Assembly: GCA_964544285.1 (NCBI GenBank)
Contig: CAZJAQ010000067.1
Span: forward strand, 1 to 6,819
Reading direction: 5' to 3'
DNA: 6,819 nt
Source: CAYGVX01 sp964544285
GTDB taxonomy: Archaea > Thermoproteota > Bathyarchaeia > Bathyarchaeales > SOJC01
The notes beneath the pieces are model-generated. The model was not told the origin of the DNA. It saw nothing but the letters and a program-made list of their open reading frames with translations, and did no database searches. This document shows positions 1 to 4,890 of this stretch, piece by piece. Position 1 is the first letter of the stretch, and each line of letters begins with the position of its first letter. The translations under genes and the position numbers were made by a program.

Positions 1-209
1 TGGTGCTTATAAATGGCGAGTTATATCCTTTCAGAAACTGGACAGATGCCGCAAATACGTACATATATATCGACTACGCTCACTCAGAACACGAAATAAT
101 CATAGTCCCAGAATTTCCATCGTCCATTATCCTGCCACTGCTTATGGCCTTCACAACGCTTGCTGTCGTATTCACAAGGAGAAAAAATCCAAGAAAACCA
201 AAAATCTGA
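1..209 (+). CDS. C-terminal end of a surface protein with PEF-CTERM-like sorting signal (partial)
   Basis: Only the last 68 or so codons are inside the window (codon phase starts at base 3; stop TGA at 207-209), so the true start lies upstream. The visible part has a polar, beta-like stretch rich in Tyr, Thr and Ile. It is followed by VPEFPSS, a hydrophobic helix of about 18 residues (roughly residues 41-58), and a basic tail beginning RRK and ending KPKI. The order PEFP, membrane helix, Arg/Lys cluster is the plan of archaeal PEF/PGF-CTERM tripartite sorting signals, by which an archaeosortase processes exported proteins and attaches them at the cell surface. The body of the protein is not seen, so its function is unknown. 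No sortase gene is in the window. A plain C-terminal membrane anchor is the main alternative. Confidence 0.7.
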   Translation, partial: VLINGELYPFRNWTDAANTYIYIDYAHSEHEIIIVPEFPSSIILPLLMAFTTLAVVFTRRKNPRKPKI

Positions 210-365
210 ACCTTTAACCCTCGTTTTTCTAATAATAGCCTTTGAAAGGCAACAATCTGGAATAAAAACGTCTTTTAAGCTCATTTTTGGCATATTTTTC
301 TTAAGGAAAAGAAAATCAAGCCGTAACTCCGATATTTTAAACCGATATTCAAACCTGTTTACTCT
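210..365. other. AT-rich intergenic gap between the surface-protein gene and the tRNA
   Basis: These 156 bases contain no credible reading frame. The minus strand has T-rich tracts (TTTTCTTTTCC at about 305-315) that could end tRNA transcription. There are two copies of CCGATATT (329-336 and 342-349). I see nothing else that can be named. Confidence 0.5.
219..232 (+). terminator. T-rich transcription stop after the surface-protein gene
   Basis: About ten bases after the stop codon the + strand reads CCCTCGTTTTTCTAA, with a run of five T followed by CT. Archaeal RNA polymerase commonly stops at such T-runs without a hairpin. No strong stem is seen. Confidence 0.3.
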
Positions 366-464
366 TGGCGGGCCCGCGGGGATTTGAACCCCGGTTCTCC
401 GGCTCCGGAGGCTTGCACACCATTTCGTGGTTCGGTGCCTTAATCCTGACTGGGCTACGGGCCC
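366..464 (-). tRNA. tRNA-Arg (anticodon CCG) with a noncanonical 20-nt intron
   Basis: Read on the minus strand from 464, the gene folds as a full tRNA. The 7-bp acceptor stem is GGGCCCG/CGGGCCC. The D arm has GCC/GGC pairs with G18-G19, A20 and A21. The T arm is CGGGG/CCCCG around TTCAAAT. The discriminator is G (369) and the CCA end is encoded (368-366). The anticodon arm becomes a perfect 5-bp stem (CCGGC/GCCGG) only if bases 432-413 are removed. This leaves the loop CTCCGGA with U33 and anticodon CCG (408-406), which reads CGG codons. A20 and C35 agree with arginine identity. The mature length is 76 nt before CCA. The gene lies 33 bases after the end of the upstream minus-strand regulator gene and has its own TATA-like box. 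Confidence is high for tRNA-Arg(CCG) and slightly lower for the exact intron ends. Confidence 0.93.
413..432 (-). other. tRNA intron at position 29/30 with a bulge-helix-bulge fold
   Basis: The intron splits the 5' strand of the anticodon stem. Reading the minus strand, exon bases GCAC (24-27) pair with GTGC near the intron's 3' end. Then come a 3-nt bulge CGA and an intron-internal 4-bp helix ACCA/TGGT closing a CGAAA loop. On the other strand a 3-nt bulge AAG follows GTGC. Cutting after the second base of each bulge (CG|A and AA|G), the usual behaviour of archaeal tRNA endonuclease, removes exactly the 20 nt needed to restore the 5-bp anticodon stem. The outer helix of the motif is weak, so this is a relaxed motif. 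Such motifs typically need the heterotetrameric endonuclease of Thermoproteota (family knowledge). Confidence 0.82.
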
Positions 465-486
465 CACCGCAGAATCGTTCAGATGA

Positions 487-494
487 GGATAAAG
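487..494 (-). promoter_or_regulatory. TATA-like box for tRNA-Arg
   Basis: The minus strand carries CTTTATCC ending 22 bases before the first base of the tRNA, which is the spacing expected for an archaeal box A. It lies just after the stop codon of the upstream regulator gene. No clear BRE is seen. The tRNA could also be reached by read-through from that gene. Confidence 0.4.
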
Positions 495-497
495 CTG

Positions 498-1007
498 TTA
501 TGTCGTCTCAGCTTCTATTAGCTCTTCGTTCAGCCACCATGCCTTCTTCTTTCCCCTCTTTTCGCTTGGGAAATATTGCACTATCGGTTTTCCAAGTTGT
601 TTCTTGGATGATTTTTGGATTCTTCGCAGCCTGTTGAGGGTTAGCCAGCGGTTTGTTTTCAAGTATTCGGCTAGTTCTGGGGTTGTTGCGCCTTTGTAGT
701 GTAGGAGGTAGTCGACGATTTTGTGGTCTGTTTCGTCGATGCAGAAGGTGTGAGGGTTGATGACTCCTTGTTCGTAGGTGAGTACTTCGAGCTTTGCAAG
801 GTATTTCTTAATTTCAGAAAAGTCCGCCTCAAGTTTGCTTACTCGTCCTTCCAACCCCAGAATCTTGTCTGGTCTAGGAACCTGCTGCAGTTTTTCCATT
901 ACCGCGTCCCTGATGAAGGCGCTTCTTTCGCCCTCGGGTATGCGTAGAACGAATTCTCGATAGACTTCTTCGGGAATCTTGGCAGAGACTATCGCAGGCT
1001 TTCCCAT
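498..1007 (-). CDS. RHH / coiled-coil / winged-helix DNA-binding regulator
   Basis: A 169-residue protein with three visible parts. Residues about 4-42 look like a ribbon-helix-helix (MetJ/Arc/CopG type): a short beta strand PAIVSAKIP, then helix EEVYREFVLRIP, then the GERSAFIRDAVMEKL helix. Residues about 46-78 are a heptad-like coiled coil (LEGRVSKLEADFSEIKKYL). Residues about 92-162 resemble a winged helix, with helices HKIVDYLLHYKG, TTPELAEYLK and LTLNRLRRIQK, then a basic wing containing EKRGKKKAWWLN. It probably binds DNA as a dimer through the RHH; the second domain may bind DNA or a partner. The ATG start is supported by GGAG 8 bases upstream and a TATA-like box near 1038-1048. It is divergent from fbp and so could act on the shared promoter region; this is inference. 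No ligand or target can be read from the sequence. Confidence 0.75.
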   Translation of the reverse strand: MGKPAIVSAKIPEEVYREFVLRIPEGERSAFIRDAVMEKLQQVPRPDKILGLEGRVSKLEADFSEIKKYLAKLEVLTYEQGVINPHTFCIDETDHKIVDYLLHYKGATTPELAEYLKTNRWLTLNRLRRIQKSSKKQLGKPIVQYFPSEKRGKKKAWWLNEELIEAETT

Positions 1008-1037
1008 AGATTTGTCTCCACATCTATGTTAGGCCGC

Positions 1038-1048
1038 GAATAAAAAAG
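1038..1048 (-). promoter_or_regulatory. TATA-like box of the RHH/winged-helix regulator gene
   Basis: The minus strand reads CTTTTTTATTC about 23-28 bases before the Shine-Dalgarno GGAG (1016-1019). This places the transcript start near 1020 and gives a short leader with the GGAG at its 5' end. Confidence 0.4.
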
Positions 1049-1078
1049 TTAGCTTGACAAGTCGATGCTTCAGAAAAG

Positions 1079-1088
1079 TCTTTAAGAA
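1079..1088 (+). promoter_or_regulatory. TATA-like box of fbp
   Basis: TCTTTAAGAA is preceded by a purine tract (CAGAAAAG) that could serve as BRE. Transcription would begin near 1105-1112. That leaves about 20 bases before the ATG at 1131 but only about 10 before the ATG at 1119, one reason for preferring the later start. Confidence 0.4.
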
Positions 1089-1130
1089 GTAAAAAGAAGA
1101 GTAGGTAAATCTGGAGAAATGGGGACGCCT

Positions 1131-2246
1131 ATGAAAACTACGATATCGATTATTAAATGCGATGTAGGCTCTCTCGTAGGGCACCATGTTGTTCCCGACA
1201 TACTACTTGAAATAGGTAGGAACAACCTTGAGAAAGCGAAAAACGAAGGACTCGTCAACAGCTTCTACGTGTTCAACGCGGGAGACGACTTGGAACTCCT
1301 CATGGTCCACGAGAAGGGTGAACGAAACAAAGAAATCCACGCATTAGCTTGGAACGTCTTCCAGAAGGCTGCTGAGAAAGCTAAAGAACTGAAGCTTTAC
1401 GGCGCTGGGCAGGACTTGCTTAAAACAGCTTTCAGCGGCAACATTCGTGGGATGGGTCCAGGCGTGGCGGAGATGGAAATCGAGGAGAGAGGCTCAGACC
1501 CAATTGTCGTGTTTGCAGCGGACAAGACTTCAGTAGGCTCATTCAACTATCCCATATTTCGCATATTCGCCGACCCCATGAACACGGCGGGACTCGTTAT
1601 AGACCCCAACATGAGTGGGGGCTTCAAGTTTGAAGTCTTAGACACGAAAGAAAGCAGGAAAGTTGTTTTGAAGTCTCCTGAAGAAATGTATGAAATGCTT
1701 GCTCTCCTCGGCACGAGCACGCGCTACACTGTTTCTCGTGTCTGGCGAGCGAGTGATAACCTTGTGTGTGCCGCAACGAGCACCACGAAACTGTCGCTCA
1801 TTGCTGGTAAATATGTTGGGAAGGACGACCCTGTTGCCATCGTGAGGGCGCAGCATGGGTTGCCTGCCGTTGGCGAAATCCTTGTGCCATTCCTTCAAAC
1901 GTATTTTGTCGAAGGGTGGATGCGGGGCAGTCATTGGGGACCGCTAATGCCCGTAAGCTTGAAAGACAGCAAGTGCACGGTTTTCGATGGTCCGCCGAGG
2001 ATGGTGGCTGTTGGATTTCAAGTATGCAACGGAGGAATGGCAAGCGACGATAATGGTGTGCCTTTAATATGCGACATCTTCGACGATCCAGCTTTCGACA
2101 TAGCTAGGCGGGAAGCTCTGGAGATGGCTGTAGCTTTTCGCAGAATGGGCGAGTTCGAGCCGGCACGTTTGAGTGCCGAAGTTATGGAATACACTACGCT
2201 ACCCCAGATATTGGAGAAATTGAAAGACCGCTTCGAACCAGCCTAA
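1131..2246 (+). CDS. fbp: Fructose-1,6-bisphosphate aldolase/phosphatase (bifunctional, archaeal type V)
   Basis: This cytoplasmic gluconeogenic enzyme condenses DHAP and glyceraldehyde 3-phosphate to FBP and then removes the 1-phosphate, giving fructose 6-phosphate one-way. The 371-residue product is close to the usual 365-400. Visible family hallmarks: MKTTISIIKCDVGSLVGHH, with metal/substrate ligands Asp11 and His18; GDD at 51-53; GAGQDLL at 91-97; the ADKT segment (Asp131-Lys132); GKYVGKDDP with the expected Schiff-base Lys231 followed by Asp232-Asp233 and with Tyr228 nearby; GWMRGSHWGPLMPVS; FDGPPR; and the C-terminal MEYTTLP tyrosine (Tyr354). No catalytic residue appears missing. An ATG twelve bases earlier (1119) is in frame, but family members start at MKTTIS and GGGG sits 6 bases before 1131. 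The gene stands alone on + and ends 27 bases from the convergent winged-helix gene. Confidence 0.97.
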   Translation: MKTTISIIKCDVGSLVGHHVVPDILLEIGRNNLEKAKNEGLVNSFYVFNAGDDLELLMVHEKGERNKEIHALAWNVFQKAAEKAKELKLYGAGQDLLKTAFSGNIRGMGPGVAEMEIEERGSDPIVVFAADKTSVGSFNYPIFRIFADPMNTAGLVIDPNMSGGFKFEVLDTKESRKVVLKSPEEMYEMLALLGTSTRYTVSRVWRASDNLVCAATSTTKLSLIAGKYVGKDDPVAIVRAQHGLPAVGEILVPFLQTYFVEGWMRGSHWGPLMPVSLKDSKCTVFDGPPRMVAVGFQVCNGGMASDDNGVPLICDIFDDPAFDIARREALEMAVAFRRMGEFEPARLSAEVMEYTTLPQILEKLKDRFEPA

Positions 2247-2255
2247 ACCTTCCTC

Positions 2256-2270
2256 ATTTTTTGCTTTTCC
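2256..2270 (+). terminator. T-rich terminator of fbp
   Basis: Just after the fbp stop the + strand has ATTTTTTGCTTTTCC, two T-runs in the narrow space before the convergent gene. This is typical of archaeal T-run termination; no hairpin is visible. Confidence 0.45.
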
Positions 2271-2273
2271 CAG

Positions 2274-2822
2274 CTAAGAAGACTTTGTGATGGCTAGAAG
2301 CTCGTCGCAGCGAGTTTTAGCAGCCCCGTAGACCAGCTTCCTCAGCTCTTCTCCAGAGGCGCCTGCTTTTCGAATTGCCCCGATTCTCTTCGCCAGTTCT
2401 TGGTCTCCGATGCTCTCAAACCATCGTTCAAAATCCTCTCTAGACATGTGGAATTCCACGGATTTTTTGTCTGCATTCTTTATCTTCTCGCAGAAATCGC
2501 ATATGCTGTTGGCGTGCATGCCTGAGTATTGGTTTATTCCTGTGTAGAAGTAGAAGGCTCTTTCTGGGGTTACTGGTTTTAGAAGAGAGGCGGCTGCTTC
2601 TTTGTTGGTTTTGGGTTTCAGAGCCTCTCTGCCCAAGTCTGTTATCTTGTAGTAGCCTTTTTCTGGCGTGGAAACGTATCCAGCTTTTTTTAGTCCGAGA
2701 ATGTGCATCATGCAGGTGGAGAAGTTGAGTCCGACTTTCTTGGCTATGTCTTTGGGCTTTTCAGGCTGGCTTTCTTTAGCCATTTCTTCTAGAATTCTAT
2801 GTTTTATGGGGTTTAAACGCAT
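2274..2822 (-). CDS. Winged-helix regulator with C-terminal DUF5752-like domain
   Basis: A 182-residue protein. Residues about 3-68 form an archaeal winged helix: HRILEEMAKES, the pair PKDIAKKVGL and STCMMHILGLKKAGYV as recognition region, then the wing STPEKGYYKITDLG. After a Lys-rich linker (69-83), residues about 85-175 begin ERAFYFYTGINQYSG and continue with HANSICDFCEKIK, KKSVEFHMSREDFERWF and then ELAKRI plus GEELRKLV. This pattern matches what I remember of DUF5752, a domain of unknown function often met beside sugar and glycogen enzymes in archaea and some bacteria (from memory, not searched). The protein is probably a transcription factor whose C-terminal half senses a metabolite or partner. 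It sits between fbp and the glycosyltransferase/GalT unit. The start is supported by GGAGG about 11 bases upstream on the minus strand. A TATA-like AATAAATAG only about 28 bases before the ATG is in tension with that site. Confidence 0.78.
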   Translation of the reverse strand: MRLNPIKHRILEEMAKESQPEKPKDIAKKVGLNFSTCMMHILGLKKAGYVSTPEKGYYKITDLGREALKPKTNKEAAASLLKPVTPERAFYFYTGINQYSGMHANSICDFCEKIKNADKKSVEFHMSREDFERWFESIGDQELAKRIGAIRKAGASGEELRKLVYGAAKTRCDELLAITKSS

Positions 2823-2899
2823 TAGTTTGCTGCCCTCCTCTTCTGCTATTTATTGTGTGTCTTGCCTTTTCAGACTTTTGCTGTGTTTGAGAGAAAACT

Positions 2900-2912
2900 C
2901 TCTTCTGAAGAG
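2900..2912. promoter_or_regulatory. 13-bp dyad, possible operator
   Basis: CTCTTC and GAAGAG are exact inverted copies around one T. The overlapping GAGAG/CTCTC repeat at 2889-2902 extends the symmetry. Position between two divergent genes, one of which encodes a winged-helix protein, fits an operator for autoregulation. This is inference; purine/pyrimidine-rich repeats of this length also arise by chance. Confidence 0.25.
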
Positions 2913-2990
2913 GGCTTTGTCTATTAGCTCTCTGAATGTAGGGGCAAGGCGGTTGCGTCCTTGGCTTTTGGGAGGCTGAGAATGTTAAAG

Positions 2991-2999
2991 CTTTAATAG
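2991..2999 (+). promoter_or_regulatory. TATA-like box of the ferritin-like gene
   Basis: CTTTAATAG lies about 40 bases before the ATG, predicting a start near 3020 and a leader of about 17 bases that contains AGAAGGA 8 bases before the ATG. Confidence 0.4.
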
Positions 3000-3036
3000 T
3001 AAGATGGAGCAGTTCAACTAAAGAAGGAAAAACAAC

Positions 3037-3468
3037 ATGTCCCAAGAAACACTCACAAAACTCGTTAAAGAGCAGATTAAGATAGAGAAGAATTTTGTCA
3101 CCACTGTCGATGAGCAGATAAAAAACGTGCACAACGTGGCGGCTAGGCTACTGCTGTTGGAGACGCAGAAGGACTCTGAGAAACATGCCATGATTTTGGA
3201 GGGTATCTTGGAGGTAATCAGTAAAAAGGATGCTTTGCCGCTCTGGGATACTCTTTTGGACAGTTACGTGGACAAGATAGTCATCAGGAGAAGCTTGGAG
3301 AAGCACATCGAGACTGAGAAGGCGATGCTTGACCATATTAAGAAGGAGATTAAGGAGACGGACGACGAGGGCATAAAGTTGCTGCTGGAGCACATAGCCA
3401 GCGACGAAGATAAACACCACAAGATACTGCAGACCGTCATAAAACAAGCATACAAGATAAAACCATAG
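3037..3468 (+). CDS. Ferritin-like / rubrerythrin-like four-helix protein
   Basis: A 143-residue, highly charged, almost entirely helical protein with no signal or membrane segment. It appears to be two helix-pair halves. Helices about 5-30 and 34-62 contain IEKNF (Glu17), LLETQKDSEKH (Glu42, Glu48, His50). Helices about 84-107 and 111-138 contain HIETEKAML (Glu92, Glu94) and LLEHIASDEDKHHKIL (Glu118, Glu124, His127). The repeated Glu...(E/D)xKH spacing is that of diiron carboxylate ferritin-like bundles (rubrerythrin, VIT-like). The second half has a proper ExxH (124-127), while the first has Ser47 where Glu would align. It could store iron, detoxify peroxide, or simply bind metal; it lacks the rubredoxin domain of classical rubrerythrin. 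It is transcribed alone from its own TATA-like box, divergent from the winged-helix gene. The fold is moderately sure; the activity is unknown. Confidence 0.75.
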   Translation: MSQETLTKLVKEQIKIEKNFVTTVDEQIKNVHNVAARLLLLETQKDSEKHAMILEGILEVISKKDALPLWDTLLDSYVDKIVIRRSLEKHIETEKAMLDHIKKEIKETDDEGIKLLLEHIASDEDKHHKILQTVIKQAYKIKP

Positions 3469-3490
3469 ACTAAACCCACTTCTTTTCTAT

Positions 3491-3511
3491 ACAATGCATC
3501 TATTGTTTTTT
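3491..3511 (+). terminator. Weak hairpin plus T-run after the ferritin-like gene
   Basis: ACAAT (3491-3495) and ATTGT (3502-3506) can pair around a 6-base loop, followed directly by further T to 3511. The stem is short and AT-rich, so the T-run probably carries most of the stop signal. Confidence 0.4.
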
Positions 3512-3571
3512 GGGAAACGTAAATAAGCAATAATACCTTAAGCCATAAAACATCGAAAAAAACGAAAGCAT

Positions 3572-3576
3572 GGTGA
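3572..3576 (+). promoter_or_regulatory. Ribosome binding site of the glycosyltransferase gene
   Basis: GGTGA lies 4 bases before the ATG at 3581 and matches the core of the archaeal Shine-Dalgarno (GGTGA). The AT-rich stretch before it (about 3519-3555, with GTAAATAAGC and CATAAAAC) probably carries the promoter of the two-gene unit, but no single TATA box stands out. Confidence 0.5.
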
Positions 3577-3580
3577 ACAG

Positions 3581-4846
3581 ATGAGGATTGCTGTGTTGGT
3601 CTACGAGTACCCGCCCAAAATAGTCGGGGGCTTGGGTACCTATGCGGCTGAGATTACGAGGAAATTCGTTCTCTCAGAGAATGACGTGTCAGTCTTCACC
3701 ATGAACGACGATGAAGGCGCACTGCCCACGAGGGAGTTGTGGCGCGGAATCGAAATCCACCGCCCCCTCGACATAGACGTCTCGGATTCTCTGCCCGACG
3801 TCATCGCCGAAGACGTCAGAAAATGGGGCAGGGGCATACAATTCTTCTCCAGGATTCTCGTTTACAACTACCTCGCCGCTTCTAAGATAGTCAACGAGCT
3901 CGTCAAGAAAGAAGGCTTCAAGTACGATGTTTTGGCGGCGCATGACTGGCTCTCGGTCATTGCGGGCGTGACGGCGAAGAGGGAACTTGGACTACCGCTG
4001 GTATTTCACGTTCACTCTACAGAGAAGGGGCGGACTCTGGGCAACGGGTCGGAAGTTGTCAGCAGCATCGAGCACCGCGGCGGACAAGTGGCTGACTTGG
4101 TAATCACCGTCTCGAACGCCATGAAGGACGAGCTGGTTGAATTAGGGTTTCCGAAAGAAAAAATCAGAGTCTGCTACAACGGCGTCGACCCAGAAAAATA
4201 CTCCCCAGAACAAGTGGACGAGGCAAAGCGAAAGCAAATACGAGAAAGCTACGGGCTCAAAGACGATGAACAGATGATACTCTTCATCGGCAGACTCGTC
4301 TGGGTCAAAGGAGTCGACAAGCTCATCATGGCTATGCCCCACGTCTTGCAGAAGGTTCCCAAGGCTAAGCTGGTGATTGTTGGCTTAGGAGACATGGAAG
4401 AACATCTGAGGAGCATGGTTAAGGGGCTTAACCTTCAAGACGCCGTAAAGTTTCGCTTCGAATTCGTGCCCGAAGAAGAACGAATAGCCCACTACGCAAC
4501 CTGCGACGTCGCCGTCTTTCCCAGCCTCTACGAACCCTTTGGAATCGTCGCTTTAGAAGCCATGAGCATGGAGAAACCAGTCGTCGTGGGCGCCAGCGGA
4601 ATAAGCGGCATGAGAGAAATAGTACTAGCGAACGGCCCTGAACAATGCGGCTTTCACATTAACCCCAACGACCCAGTGGACGTCGCTTGGGGAATCGTGA
4701 GCTGCCTACAAGACCCGAACAGAAAAAACGAGTTCGGCAAGAACGGCAGAAAACGTGTTCTGGCACACTTCACTTGGGACGCTATAGCCGAGAAGACTCT
4801 AGAGGTTTACGAAGAAGTCGCTAAGGAAGAGAAAAAAAAAGATTAA
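3581..4846 (+). CDS. Glycogen-synthase-like glycosyltransferase (GT4/GT5, GT-B fold)
   Basis: A 421-residue cytoplasmic retaining glycosyltransferase. The N-terminal domain starts MRIAVLVYEYPPKIVGGLG, where the KxGGLG-type loop (13-19) binds the nucleotide-sugar diphosphate, and has AAHDWLS (119-125) and FHVHSTE. The C-terminal domain has ITVSNAMKDEL, CYNGVDPEKY, GRLVWVKGVDKL with the phosphate-binding Arg238 and Lys243, and PSLYEPFGIVALEAM with the E-x7-E pair Glu318/Glu326. The length and the HDW motif resemble archaeal glycogen synthases that use ADP- or UDP-glucose to extend alpha-1,4 glucan. A sucrose/trehalose-type synthase or another GT4 transferase cannot be excluded. The basic tail KEEKKKD ends 44 bases before the GalT-family gene, and no promoter is obvious between them, so they are probably one operon. 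All catalytic motifs look intact. Confidence 0.88.
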   Translation: MRIAVLVYEYPPKIVGGLGTYAAEITRKFVLSENDVSVFTMNDDEGALPTRELWRGIEIHRPLDIDVSDSLPDVIAEDVRKWGRGIQFFSRILVYNYLAASKIVNELVKKEGFKYDVLAAHDWLSVIAGVTAKRELGLPLVFHVHSTEKGRTLGNGSEVVSSIEHRGGQVADLVITVSNAMKDELVELGFPKEKIRVCYNGVDPEKYSPEQVDEAKRKQIRESYGLKDDEQMILFIGRLVWVKGVDKLIMAMPHVLQKVPKAKLVIVGLGDMEEHLRSMVKGLNLQDAVKFRFEFVPEEERIAHYATCDVAVFPSLYEPFGIVALEAMSMEKPVVVGASGISGMREIVLANGPEQCGFHINPNDPVDVAWGIVSCLQDPNRKNEFGKNGRKRVLAHFTWDAIAEKTLEVYEEVAKEEKKKD

Positions 4847-4876
4847 GCAACCTCCAACAAAGCTTTAGCCTGCTAC

Positions 4877-4880
4877 AGGA
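4877..4880 (+). promoter_or_regulatory. Weak ribosome binding site deciding the TTG start
   Basis: AGGA lies 10 bases before TTG 4891. The frame stays open further upstream but has no ATG there. The ATG at 4880 is out of frame and stops after five codons. Family members begin close to the LNDLRKD sequence, so TTG is the best start. Confidence 0.4.
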
Positions 4881-4890
4881 TGTTACTCGT

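Larger units (their letters stand above)
2823..3036. other. Divergent promoter region between the winged-helix and ferritin-like genes
   Basis: This is the longest gene-free stretch in the window (214 bases). For the minus gene it holds a Shine-Dalgarno GAGGAGGG (2833-2840) and a TATA-like sequence (about 2845-2855). For the plus gene it holds CTTTAATAG (2991-2999) and AGAAGGA (3022-3028). Between them lie a short inverted repeat GAGAG-AAAA-CTCTC (2889-2902) and the near-perfect dyad CTCTTC-T-GAAGAG (2900-2912). I see no small gene that looks real here. Confidence 0.5.

Noticed and set aside
329..349. Two copies of CCGATATT spaced 13 bases apart
   Set aside because: Too short and only two copies; no array, no matching copies seen elsewhere in the window.
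366..464. tRNA gene as an integration site for a mobile element
   Set aside because: No integrase, no repeated tRNA 3' end and no phage- or plasmid-like genes are visible in the window.
84..467. 127-codon minus-strand open frame
   Set aside because: It is a translation of the tRNA-Arg gene plus the AT-rich gap and the antisense of the surface-protein end; it has no protein-like domain.
1119..1130. Earlier in-frame ATG for fbp adding four residues
   Set aside because: Family members start at MKTTIS; GGAG is only 2 bases from this ATG, and the TATA position fits the later start better. It cannot be fully excluded.
1638..2043. Minus-strand frames within fbp
   Set aside because: They lie wholly inside the fbp coding region, whose conserved motifs explain the sequence.
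3148..3530. Two long minus-strand frames opposite the ferritin-like gene
   Set aside because: They are shadows of a coding strand rich in Glu and Lys codons; no ribosome site and no recognisable domain, whereas the + frame has clear diiron-type motifs.
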